Below are positions 1 through 10,158 of a stretch of DNA of 64,000 bases, in pieces. The stretch comes from Favolaschia claudopus (Eukaryota; Basidiomycota; Agaricomycetes; Agaricales; Mycenaceae). Below the pieces are notes generated by a model, which saw nothing but the letters and a program-made list of their open reading frames with translations, ran no database searches and was not told the origin of the DNA. The position numbers were made by a program, and so were the translations under genes. The stretch is from the NCBI GenBank assembly GCA_037176885.1, contig JAWWNJ010000007.1, positions 1,488,001 to 1,552,000 of the forward strand, written 5' to 3'. Numbering within the stretch: position 1 is the first letter of the stretch; the number at the start of each line of letters is the position of its first letter.

Positions 1-414
1 TCCTTCTTCTTTCTTTCTCTTTTATTCAGTTGGAATCCAACGGACGAAAATACTCGACTTGGCGCTGACTTCAAAATCAAGAGGTAAGCTCTGCCTTGTA
101 AATTTCAATACGTACACGGACTTTGCCCCGGTAGCCAGTAAATCTAGATCTGTAAACTGTAGATCTCAGCCTCCCCGATCAGTGTAGTTACAGGAACCTC
201 AAAAATACCGGGAAACGGGCTTCTTGAGGTTTCAAAATACAAATTTTCCTAAGCGTAAAAACCAAACAAACAAGTCTCCCCTTTGAGAACAGCGCCGAGA
301 GCCTATAAAGCTAGACAAAAAGGGCGACGCAGTACGCCTTGGCGACGCATGCCTTAGCGTGAGCAGGCCGTGCGCGGTGTCTGCTAATTTCCTTTTTGGG
401 AAGAAGAATTTTAT
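1..414. other. Flank downstream of AAD copy 1, no gene
   Basis: This is the 3' flank of the minus-strand AAD gene, repeated at 9745-10158 and 19489-19902. I see no gene. It is where the canonical last AAD exon would be expected, but no sequence matching that exon is present. Confidence 0.6.
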
Positions 415-1952
415 TCAAGCTACTACGACAGCGAAGGTACTACGATAATAACAGAGCAAGAAGCCACCTCCTCGCAGAAAGGAAGGACGCACAATCATCG
501 TACTCGGGAACCCCGGATCGAACGGCACCACGCTCTCCAAGCACGCAATCTGCTCAGGCGAGAGCGAGATCTCGAGCGCTTCGATGTTGGCGAGGAGGTG
601 TTCGACTTTGCGGCCGCCGAGGATGGGGAAGACGTAGGGTGTTTTGGACATGACGTAGGCGATTGCGACTGCAAGTCGAACATTAGGAACAAAAATGAAA
701 AATGAATATGGGTTCAAAAAGTAAAGAGAAGAAGGAGAAAGAAGAAGAAAACACCCACCAGCTGTGATACTCCCCGCCCCCACCTCCCCCGCGACCTTCT
801 CAAGCGCATACGACATCTTCTTCTCGTTCTCGTTGCGCTCCCAGTTGGGGTTGAACATGGTGCGGCCCTTCTCGCCGGTGCGGCGGCGTTCGTCTTCTTC
901 GGCGTCGGTGCGGAATTTGCCTGCGGCGAGGACGTCCCAGGGGGCGAGGGCCAGGCCTGCGAGGATAACTCATCATTACAAAAGAAAAAAGGAAAAGAAA
1001 AGGGAGAAGGAGCATGACGAAAGCCATAGGGATGAGATATAATTGACGAGAGCAGCATACCATGCATCCGACACATGGGGATGATATCGCGCTCGAAGGA
1101 GCGCTCGAGGACGTTCCATCTGCCTTGGTAGATCACAAACGGCGTCTTGCCGTGGTCTTTGGCGTATTGGTTCGCTTGGGCGACGATCCACGCGGGGGTG
1201 TCCGATATGCCCTTCAAGTCGGCACCAAATTAAAACTCAAAGGTTGAAATACATAATCCGAAATCAAACGCACCAAATACAACACCTTCCCCTGCACCAC
1301 GAGATTATGCAGCCCATTCATCACCTCCTCGACACCCGTCTCCCAGTCCCACCAGTGGAGGTAGAGGATGTCGATGTAGGAGGTGCGCAGCTTTGTGAGG
1401 CTTTCGGCGACGCTGAGGTGCATGGATTTGAGGTTGTTGCCGATGTAGTTGGGTTTGTGGGTGATGGAGGGGTTGCCGCGTTTCCAGCCGCTGGTGTACT
1501 GAGAAAGGATTTAGTGAAGGATGTAAGTAGTTGTTGTATGACATGGGAGGAGAAAGACTGAGACTGACCTTGGTCGCGATGACGAGTTGGTCGCGGATTC
1601 CTCGCTTCTCAGCCCATTCTCCAATGAGCTTTTCGGAGGTTTCGTTTTGGCTTTTCATGGCATCGAACGTTCATTCAGCTCTTCTCCCCATACGAGAAAC
1701 AAGATAAGAAAACACTCACTAATTGTTAGCCGTATCGATGAAATTCCCGCCGTTGTCGAAATATGCGTCAAGCAGCTTGAAACTCGAGTCTTTGTCCATG
1801 GCGCCCATGCCCAGCCCAGCCCAGCCGGAGTCGTCGCCGATGCTCATCGCGCCGAGTTGCAGGGGAGACACATGCAGGCCTGCGAGAGGAGAGAGTTTGC
1901 GGTAGACGCCGAGCTTGGTGAGGGGTTTGGGGGGTGGGGACCAGAATGACAT
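415..1952 (-). CDS. Aryl-alcohol dehydrogenase-like aldo/keto reductase, copy 1 (altered C-terminus)
   Basis: NADPH-dependent aldo/keto reductase of the fungal AAD family, expected to reduce aryl aldehydes in the cytosol. Exons read as 1720-1952, 1569-1650, 1274-1498, 1061-1211, 759-956 and 493-668, all with GT-AG introns. The AKR tetrad is visible: Asp73 and Tyr78 (FIDTANNYQ), Lys105 (VIATK) and His153 (LYLHWWDW). The NADPH-binding part near the end ([16 protein letters not shown]) is present. The complete paralogue at 27.5 kb continues after FPTTMI into a 30-residue last exon. Here that exon is missing; reading through the former donor site (gtgcgt at 487-492) adds 25 unrelated residues and stops at 415, giving about 380 aa. 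The tail normally helps shape the substrate pocket, so activity may be altered. The start was chosen because MSFW aligns with the paralogue and lies about 55 bp below a TATA box. Confidence 0.8.
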
Positions 1953-2004
1953 TGCGAGTGAATGTGAAGTGGGTTGGGTTGTCGATGGCTGAGAACTTGA
2001 AGGC

Positions 2005-2012
2005 TTTTTATA
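2005..2012 (-). promoter_or_regulatory. TATA box of AAD copy 1
   Basis: The minus strand reads TATAAAAA about 53 bp upstream of the AAD start at 1952. The same element lies at 11749-11756 in unit 2. Confidence 0.5.
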
Positions 2013-3047
2013 TGTATCGTCCGCGGAAGCTTTGGCGCGTTTCTTGGGTTAGTAAGCGTAGATAGATAGACCAAATTTAGGTGGGAGATGTCGCGATATA
2101 GTTTTCTGACAATATGACAGGTTTAGACAGGTGGAGGTGATTCAATTTCCGCCGTTCCCTTTCGGTTTGGTGAGTCAAGCTATAGTCAAGGCTTAAGATT
2201 TTCGCAGTATTCTCCGTTGCTTTTGCAAGGTAATTTGCTTTGATGGATGAGAGCAGGAGCGGCCACAGTAGACGTCGGTTGCAATTGCAGCAAGTATAAC
2301 TGTCGAGAGACGAGAAGCGTGGGCTTGACGTGCAAACCTTCGGCGGGCGGGTATGCCGCTTGGAGCCGTTGTTCGAGTTGCGTAGCGAGCGCATCGCATC
2401 TTGCGAAAGACAATGTCGACGTCGCAGTCAAGTTGAAGACTAAAGTTGTCCGAATTATTGGACATGAACGTTGCATGAACAGCTGAGCATGACCCGGGTG
2501 GAGTAGTCAATTTATAGCGCATTTTGGTGAGGATAGATTGGAGGTTTTGAGACATCGTTTTTGTAGCGATTTCCCCTGCGTACTGGGTAGAGTATAGACA
2601 ATCATTAAGAATGCATTCGTGCTCAAAGCGTGGAAGACATACCGTTTTAACACGAGAGGTGTGAAATTCATGAAGCCCGTAGAGAAGAGCTAGCCAGTAT
2701 TTCTCTGGCCAGGTCGGCCGGAGAATGCGTTTCAAAGGACGAAGTTGAAGTCAAGTTGAAGTTCAAGTTAAAGCGGGCGTGGGAGAGGATGGGAGATCAA
2801 ATTGTCACGTGCCAGCAGATTCCCACATCATTTTGAATTTCCCTCGCGGCACCCGTAGAAGACTTGTTTCCCGCCCCTCGTAAGTGTCTCCCTCAGTTAG
2901 GCCCCAGAAACCAGGTCTATGCGTTGTCTGCGTTCCTGGCTGTCGATTGACACCCATATCGTCCATTTTGAGTGGACATGGCGCTGGATGGGCTGGATAC
3001 GTTTCGGATGACGATGGCGCTGACTTTTTTGCGTTTCTTTGTTGTAG
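2013..3047. other. Divergent spacer between AAD and the RPL24 fragment
   Basis: This spacer lies between divergently transcribed genes and should hold both promoters. It contains open frames of up to 180 codons on the minus strand (2193-2735). The diverged copy in the third unit does not support any of them: in two frames most differences change the amino acid (about 5 of 7), and in the third a stop appears. A stretch of about 130 bp (around 2370-2500) is unchanged between copies, which may reflect regulatory constraint. A possible RPL24 5'-UTR intron starts near 2880 (GTAAGT) and ends at the AG before the ATG at 3048. Confidence 0.45.
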
Positions 3048-3308
3048 ATGGTACGTCCCTTGTCCATGGCCCCGCAATACGAATAACCGTTCAATAGAAA
3101 GTCGAAATCGACTCGTTCTCCGGCTTTCGGATCTACCCGCAAGCTTTTCGTCCGGGGTGACAGCAAGGTCTTTCTCCCTACCCTCCACCCTTAGCTCGAT
3201 ATCTCATAAAATCTATGTGAAACCCAGGTATTCCGCGTCTCCACCTCGAACAACGCCTCCCTCTTCCTCCAACGCAAAAACTCCCGCAAAATGGCATGGA
3301 CCCAAGTC
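3048..3308 (+). pseudogene. RPL24 5' fragment, unit 1 (frameshifted and truncated)
   Basis: This matches the first three exons of the intact ribosomal protein L24 gene at 23033-23649: ATG at 3048, a short intron, exon 2 at 3098-3167, a second intron, and exon 3 from 3228. Relative to the intact gene, exon 2 has lost 8 bp after the codons for FRIYP, which shifts the frame. Homology ends abruptly at 3308, after the codons for AWTQV, and continues into unrelated proline- and serine-rich sequence. Two breaks and the loss of more than half the coding region mean it cannot make L24. The 5' flank and first intron are intact, so it may still be transcribed. Confidence 0.9.
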
Positions 3309-3960
3309 ACGCAGCCTTTCGACGTCGACTCACCCGACGCTTCATCACCCCCGTTCCACCCCTCGAACGCCGCCGATTACCACGCCGATGCCCCGCCGCA
3401 CTCTCCTTCAATCTACCTACGCCACGTCACGCCTCCATATCAAGAATATACCAAGTACCCCGCCGCAAAATCTCACCGAAGCCACCCCGCCCTTCCCCAG
3501 CCCGAACGCCTTCCACCCCATCACTTCACCCATCGCCTCCACCTCCACCTCGCTCCCGCGCCCGCCTCCACCGCTGCAACAACCCACTACAAGACATAAG
3601 GAAAACAGCAAAACAAACATCAAAGATACGTCACTACCCTTATCCCCCTTCCATCCCCGCTGACCGCCGCTGTCTCTCTCTCCCTCCCGTCCCCTTCGTC
3701 GCCGCCGCAACTCCGCCACTCTGCCCGCCGACTCGCTATATTGCAAAATCCCAATGCGACAAACTCCACGCCGCCGCCGAATCGCCTCCGCGTGCCCCAT
3801 CGCTCTCTTCAACCCACCCTGCCTCGTCTCGTCCCGTCTCGGCGCGTTCGCACCGGTACGCTCGCCGATTCGTCGGGTCGCGCGGCGCGGAGTAGGTACA
3901 TTGTAAATTAACTATCAAAGTCAATATATCGATTTTTCTTGCAAAGTCGTTAGCGGGTGG
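3309..3960 (+). other. GC-rich chimeric region downstream of the RPL24 fragment
   Basis: C-rich sequence directly fused to the RPL24 fragment. An open frame of 102 codons (3291-3599) begins at an ATG inside the RPL24 remnant (an Ile codon in the intact copy became ATG) and runs into proline-, histidine- and serine-rich sequence. Overlapping frames are also open (to 3895), as expected for C-rich, stop-poor DNA. I recognise no domain and would not call a gene. Confidence 0.4.
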
Positions 3961-6900
3961 GCGAGGAATTGAGATTGAGTTGAGATGAGCGCTTACTGAC
4001 CGCCGTAGTTTGAATTTAAGAACAGTCTGGCCTGAAAATGATCCGAGTTAACTCGAATCGAGCGAGATCAAGGGAATTACTCACAAAGATCGTATTTGAA
4101 TTTGAGGTAAGTAGAAGTGAAGTGAGCCTTGAAACTGAGAAACAGGTCCGAACCTGCGCAGGAAATCAATCTCAATTCAAAATCTAACCAACCGAACGTG
4201 AAGCTCACTGAAAGCGACTCAAACTCCAACTCTCCCCAAATCTACCCGCTCAAATCAAATCAATTCAATTCAATCGAAATGGTGAATGGAAGGAAGATTC
4301 AAAGCTTACCAGTCGAAATGAGCATCTCTTCAATGCACGTCGCTTTCTGAAGGAAGGATAGGAAGGATGAGAATGAGAATGAGGAAGAGAATACCTCTGG
4401 AGGAGAGTTAGTGTTGAATGAGTTGAGTTGAATTGGAATTGAAATTGAAATAGCTAATGAAGGGACTCAACCGACGAGTATCTCAATTACTTCAACCAAC
4501 TCAAGTGAGGTTTTGAATATGTGAATGAACCTTGTGAAAGGTTACTAGTATAAGTACGACGAAGACGAAACAAAAAGTTGAGCTTACCTGAAGTTGAATA
4601 GGAACGAACGATACTTGAACGACACTCGAATTGAAGCTGGAGCTAGGATGATACTGGAACGAGTTCAAGTTAGTTATCAAAAGGAAGCCGAACGAACGAA
4701 TGAAAGCTCACCTGAACAACTTGAAGACCTCCAAAGGTTAAGGTCAGTATAGTTTCGAGTCAACAGTTGATTACCTATTGCAGTTGAATACGCGCGCACG
4801 CGATTCAACACAAACACAAACGCGAATAGCCTCCCCCTTCAACGGATCCAAAATTCAAGTCAGTCAGTCTATCAGCCTTTCGGCTATAAAAACAGAATTC
4901 ACTCACAATGCAAGCATAGTTTCGGTATTCAATTCTGGGCGGAGTTGAACCATAGTCTCGGTCTACCTGAATGCGAATGTTAGGTCGGTAAGCAGTCAGC
5001 TGTGAAGTCAAACTTGAACGCACCGTCATAGTTTCGGTATTGCGAGTATTCATCCGTTGAATAACCAGAAACTAGGGTTAGCTTTCAAAGACGAAGTCAG
5101 TCAGCGTTTCCACGATATGGACAGAATTGACTCACATACTTGTGTAGGTTAAGCGTTCAAGTGAAGGATATCAGTGGTTTGAACGTTGAATTTAAACAGC
5201 CGTAGTTTCGGCCTTTTTGAATCCAAAATTCAAGTGAGCGAGCGTTCGAGCGTGAAGAGAAAAGCGAAGGAATACCCGTGCGCACCTTCATAATCTCGGT
5301 ATACATTGACAGTGGTAACGTTTCGGTTTAGCAAGGACTAAGGATGAGGAAAAAGTCAGATTGAAGGTAAGAAATGCGAAAAAATCAGTTGCGCACCTTG
5401 TTTAACAGCAAACTCGACCCCCCAAACCCGATCTTCTCTCACATCCCTGACCCAATCCTTCACAGAAAACGTTGAGAAGTCAAAGTTAAGTGTATTCTGA
5501 ACGAATGAAGTCAGCAAAGTGAGAAAACAAGGTCAGATTTGTGACTGACCGAGGCGCCGAGTTGAGCCGAAAATTTGAGATTAACTTTCGATATCGCGGT
5601 CAGATAATGAACAAGAATGAATTGAATCGTTACTCACAAGGATATGGTTACGGATTTGAAGGGTATAGAGAAAAGGAAGACTTAAGTTTCAAAAAAATCA
5701 ATGAGACTCATATGGAGTTGAATCACGTCGATACAATACGAGAACGAAGAGAGTCGGTGTTGAACAGAGTAGGTTGAAGATTTTGAGATAAGATTGAGAC
5801 GGAATGAATGAGAGTCAATGAAGTGCGCACCCGAATTGAAAACCTCGAGCTGAATGGAATGAAAACCGCTGACTCGTTAATTCAAAGGCGAACTTAGACT
5901 GGCTAACCAGTCGAAATGTGCATCTCATTGAAGTACATTGAACATGAGCCAAACTAATTGAAGGTCAGTATCGCTCTGAACGAATCAAAATGAATGAGAA
6001 CTCACAAATCGATGCATTCGTTAATCGAGTACATATGCACGGCTTCGAGTTGAAGTCAGCTTCAAAGTGAACAGGTATAAGTAAAGAACGTACCGATGTG
6101 AAGAGTGTATAGAGAAGTAAGAGTAAGACAAGGGACTCACTAGTAGGCAAACGGCCTCGAGCAAGATTGAAGGCAGTATGAAGAACTTTGCTTGAATGCG
6201 AAGTTAGTTTGAGGTTGAATGAGTGAAAGAACGAGAAGGGCTCACAAAGGAAGTGAAATAGATTCGCTTGAAACAATGAAGTCGATAGGTCGAGCTGAAC
6301 AACAAGGCCAGAGTTGACTGATACTTAATTAGCAAGGCGTTGAAAGAGTTTGGTCCAGGATGTTGAATTGAATAGACCAAGGAGTGCGAAGAGTGAAAGG
6401 GAGGAAGAGAATAAACCCTAGAGCAGGGTTAGTGCAACTCGAAGTGCGATGGGTGAAGTCGACGACGCACCGGGTATATATACCCCAACCGGCAATTGCC
6501 GAAACCCAGCCAACCTGACAGAATTGCGCGCAAATCACCCCATTCACGGCGCCGAGGCCGCGCATCCACATCGTACAATTTAGAAGCATGCGTGGCGTGG
6601 GTTCCAAAGCACCCACCACGCGGAGGACGGAGAGGTGGGTGGGTAAACGGACGGAAGTTGAATTGAATGCGAATATTCATAAGTTGGTTCAAACGGCATA
6701 GAAGCAGCAACGCACCACAAAAGTTGTTTCAGATAGACGTTCCATCAATTCGAATCCACACCGAGGTCCGAGGAAGGGGATTCGCGCTGGGGAGAGCGGA
6801 GATTTCATGGAGTGCAGGAAATGAGGTTTGAGGTATTCCGAGGCTCGTACAACGCTCTGGCGTTCAGCAGTTTTGCAAAAACTAAATCAAAAAGTTTTTA

Positions 6901-7200
6901 AAAGTAGTCGGGGTCGGATATGTCAGCTGGATGGAAGGATATAAGCGAGATAGGTGAAAACGCACCGGAAATCCATAATTCAACCGTTCCCGCTCCAACC
7001 GCCACAAAATCTTCCCCGCTGTCGCGCAGTAACTAGGAGACTTGATTTCGGTTAGTTTGACGTGATGGAAGCATGTACCTTGACTCCAAAACACGGAGTT
7101 TTTGCAAATGCGCATATTCGTCGTTCCCGGAGTTCCCGCGTTACCAAAGGCCAAATGGAGCCATAGATCGCTTGCTTGAGGTGTCATAAGTAGTTTGGTG
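3961..7200 (-). repeat. Array of degenerate exon/intron-like cassettes (minus strand), unit 1
   Basis: No long reading frame or known gene. The plus strand repeats variants of catagtttcggtat (near 4915, 4952, 5029, 5203, 5289; weaker near 4006, 4088, 4746). On the minus strand these read ATACCGAAACTATG, coding for (E/Q)YR(N/D)Y, and several stand just before consensus 5' splice sites (GTGAGT, GTGCGT or GTGCGC near 4904, 5020, 5280). More donor-like sites on the same strand occur near 4079, 4582, 4708, 5130, 5390, 5630, 6000, 6140, 6240, 6470 and 6710. The spacing suggests a very intron-rich or degenerate repetitive gene. Function unknown. Confidence 0.4.
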
Positions 7201-8199
7201 CAGTCTTGAGTCGAGAGAACGTGTGGATGGAGCGCCAGTGAAAACGAACATGAGAATTGAGAGAAGGAGCGTGACCTTTCCCCGTTTAGGATGCTGGACG
7301 AGTAGAATTGCCTTGTGCAGAATTTCGCCCGAGAGTTGATTGCGTCACGCGGTAACGCGTCACCATCTCAACTTTTGTTCCTTGCCACCACATCGCCGAC
7401 GGCTCGGGCTCAGATGGCCGCCGACCACGCCAAAAATCTGGAAACCCAGCCAAAACCGAAACAACGGCTCTCTCCGGTCAACAATCTCGGTGACTTGGCG
7501 ACTTCCGCGCCCACACAAGAACCTGATGTCTTCGAATCTTGTCAACAAAGTCCTAAGCGATGTCGCGTGCTCCCCATTCGTTTATTGGCTGGAACGCGTT
7601 TGCTATGCTTTCTTCTGAATCTGTTCTCGAAATCTGGGGTCTCAGTAAATCCGTACGCGAAGGGCGGACCCATCTTCTCGGCGGCGCGTCAAACGCGCCA
7701 ACTTCAACTTTTCTCGCTCTTCCACGTCTGACGCACGAATCACATCAACGCGCACAATTTCAATATCGTCACAACGTCATCCGCGCACCGCTCAATTTCT
7801 TATCGGCCTTTCCTCTAGCTTCACCTCTTGGACTGAGTGCACTGTTCTGAGGCTTTTAATTGTGGGCTTTCATCCTTTTCAGGGTTCAGAATCCTAAGAA
7901 ACTGACGAAGTTAAATTCAGGGCGGCGTTTGACACCTATCGCTCCGGTCGGACTTATCACTTTCGAAGGTTGATCCACCCCAAACAAATTTCACTGATTT
8001 TCGTTGTGACGGAGTCACTCAGCCGACGCCGATCCAACAAGTTTGCTACCCAACACAACCAAACTCAAGCTTCTTCCTTTCCACCACCACCTTCCCCACT
8101 CCCCCTCTCAAAAATTCCCTTCGTGAGTTTTTTCTCCGCTCGTTCCTCCTCTCCTTCTCAATCCACCTCCTCAGGAACCCTAGCAAGCTGTTCTCGTCG
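7201..8199 (+). other. Unit 1 segment with no recognised gene
   Basis: The longest plus-strand frame here is 138 codons (7315-7731), without any recognised domain, signal peptide or repeat. Nearby frames of similar length overlap it on both strands. I see no convincing gene. Confidence 0.4.
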
Positions 8200-8860
8200 T
8201 TATACCGTCGCCGACGATACGTTGACACGACGTATCAACGTCCCGCGAGCGGGACTTCAAGCATATTCCAACTACTTGACTTTTTCACCCATACTGACGA
8301 CTTTTTTCACCAGGATTTGGCCGCCGGCAGGCAAATGACCGCCCCCGACGCATGAAGCAACGGGTTCCCCACCCACCTCGTCAACGCTCTGGCGGTGCCG
8401 CCGTCACCGCCGCGCCGCGCAGCGGCGCTATTGCGTCGAGAAGACGTATCGCCGTCCCGCGAGCGGGACTCCTTCAAGTAAGTTCTCTTTTCCTTCACTT
8501 TTGCATCTTTTTGACTCGTTTTTTTCAAGGTTTTGGCTGCCGGCAGGCTAACCCCCGCCCCTGACGTGTATAGCAGCGGGTGGCGCACCCTCCCATGGAG
8601 TTCTCCGCCGTCGCTGGCGCCGCCGCGCCGCGTAGCGGCGCGCATCACGTTGAATATACGGATTTTCTTCTCGCGAGCGGGACCTCAAGTAAGGTGTCTT
8701 TTGCTTCTCTTTTGCATCTTTTTGACGCGTTTTTTTCAAGGTTTTGGCCGCCGGCAGGCTAATTCCGCCCCCGACTTGTCAAGCGGCGAGGTCTTGAGCT
8801 TTGCATCAAGCCTTGGGTCGTTGTTGGGGTCTCGCGGCGCCGCAAGGCGGCGCTCTGTCT
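8200..8860 (+). repeat. Three imperfect 214-bp tandem repeats with hairpin and intron-like parts, unit 1
   Basis: The perfect hairpin gtcccgcgagcgggac lies at 8240-8255 and 8454-8469, with a damaged copy at 8668-8683; the period is about 214 bp. Each repeat also carries a pyrimidine-rich stretch ending in an AG, followed by (g)gtttggccgccggcagg. In repeats 2 and 3 the hairpin is followed by a consensus 5' splice site (aagtaagt or aagtaagg), so the module resembles exon, intron, exon. Related half-copies of the hairpin occur at about 9056 and 9366. Confidence 0.7.
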
Positions 8861-9744
8861 TTGGTACCGCCGACCAGCGAGCGTGTATTTTGGATTTTTG
8901 GTGAGCCTTATCTTCTTCCTGTGCCCTTTTCTTTCCTTTCGTAAATTGCGGCAGGACGTCGGTTAATTTGGGTGAGGTAAGTTTTCACCTCTTTAGTTTC
9001 AACTCTTCTTCAAGCCACTCGCACCTCGCCCACGTCGATTACTATACGTATCGACGTCCCGTGAGCGGGGCGTTCTCTAAACAAGGTACGTGCCTTCTTC
9101 AATGCCCATTTATTATGCTTTCCTATGCTTATCCTGACCCCCAGATTCAAAAATTCTCCGCTGCGCGGCCTTGTCCCCACCCACCAACCCGTCGAATCAA
9201 AATTCGATTTTTGGGCGTCCGCCGACCGACGCTTTCGGTACGTTCTTCCCATCATCCTGCTCATTTCCTCACAAACTCCAAACCTCCAGAAAATTTTCTT
9301 CCCGCTGCGCGGGCCACCTCTTCATCATCAACGACGACGTCCTGTTTGGGAAATTCGAAATTTGGAGGTCCCGCGAGCGAAAGTTTGAGCTGGGAGGTGT
9401 CCAGGTGCGTGATACTGTGTTATTAGTGTTATTAGAGTCGTTTCAAAGCTGATTTGGAGCCGCAGATTTTTTTCTTTCCGCTGCGCGGGGCTCAACAAAC
9501 GACATCAACAAAACGACATCGTCAAAATTATCCAGTCTCCAAGGATGGAATAATTTTTCTTCGCTGCGCGGCTCGATTGGTGTGTGCGCTACCCTTCTTA
9601 CTATATTCAAGCTGATCAATTCGTTCTCAAGCACACATTTTTGCTTCCGCGGCGCGGCGCCGTCCAGACCTACAAGTTCTTTCAAGATTCTTAGCTTGTT
9701 CAGGTTTTCAATTTATCTGTGGGGTGGAATTGGTGAGTTTCCCT
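8861..9744. other. End of unit 1, short GC palindromes, no gene
   Basis: No gene recognised. Variants of the small palindrome ccgctgcgcgg recur (near 9160, 9300, 9478, 9564), and inverted relatives lie in the preceding repeat block (8412, 8628). They look like dispersed hairpin elements. The sequence runs without a break into unit 2. Confidence 0.45.
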
Positions 9745-10158
9745 TCCTTCTTCTTTCTTTCTCTTTTATTCAGTTGGAATCCAACGGACGAAAATACTCG
9801 ACTTGGCGCTGACTTCAAAATCAAGAGGTAAGCTCTGCCTTGTAAATTTCAATACGTACACGGACTTTGCCCCGGTAGCCAGTAAATCTAGATCTGTAAA
9901 CTGTAGATCTCAGCCTCCCCGATCAGTGTAGTTACAGGAACCTCAAAAATACCGGGAAACGGGCTTCTTGAGGTTTCAAAATACAAATTTTCCTAAGCGT
10001 AAAAACCAAACAAACAAGTCTCCCCTTTGAGAACAGCGCCGAGAGCCTATAAAGCTAGACAAAAAGGGCGACGCAGTACGCCTTGGCGACGCATGCCTTA
10101 GCGTGAGCAGGCCGTGCGCGGTGTCTGCTAATTTCCTTTTTGGGAAGAAGAATTTTAT

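Larger units (their letters stand above)
1..9744. repeat. Tandem segmental duplication, unit 1 (9,744 bp)
   Basis: Position 1 corresponds to 9745 and 19489. The period is exactly 9,744 bp, and every reading frame compared between units 1 and 2 is identical except around one base (C at 1024, T at 10768). The unit holds an AAD gene on the minus strand, a spacer, an RPL24 fragment and about 6.4 kb without a recognisable gene. Position 1 is not a natural end: it lies in the middle of the repeated sequence, so more copies may exist to the left of the window. Near-perfect identity implies either a very recent duplication or homogenisation; an assembly artefact cannot be excluded from sequence alone. 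Confidence 0.95.

Noticed and set aside
2193..2735. 180-codon minus-strand frame between AAD and the RPL24 fragment
   Set aside because: The diverged third copy has a stop in this frame, and the overlapping frames show mostly amino-acid-changing differences, so no frame is under protein constraint.
2884..3663. 259-codon plus-strand frame across the RPL24 fragment
   Set aside because: It reads through RPL24 introns out of frame and into C-rich sequence; open frames are expected there.
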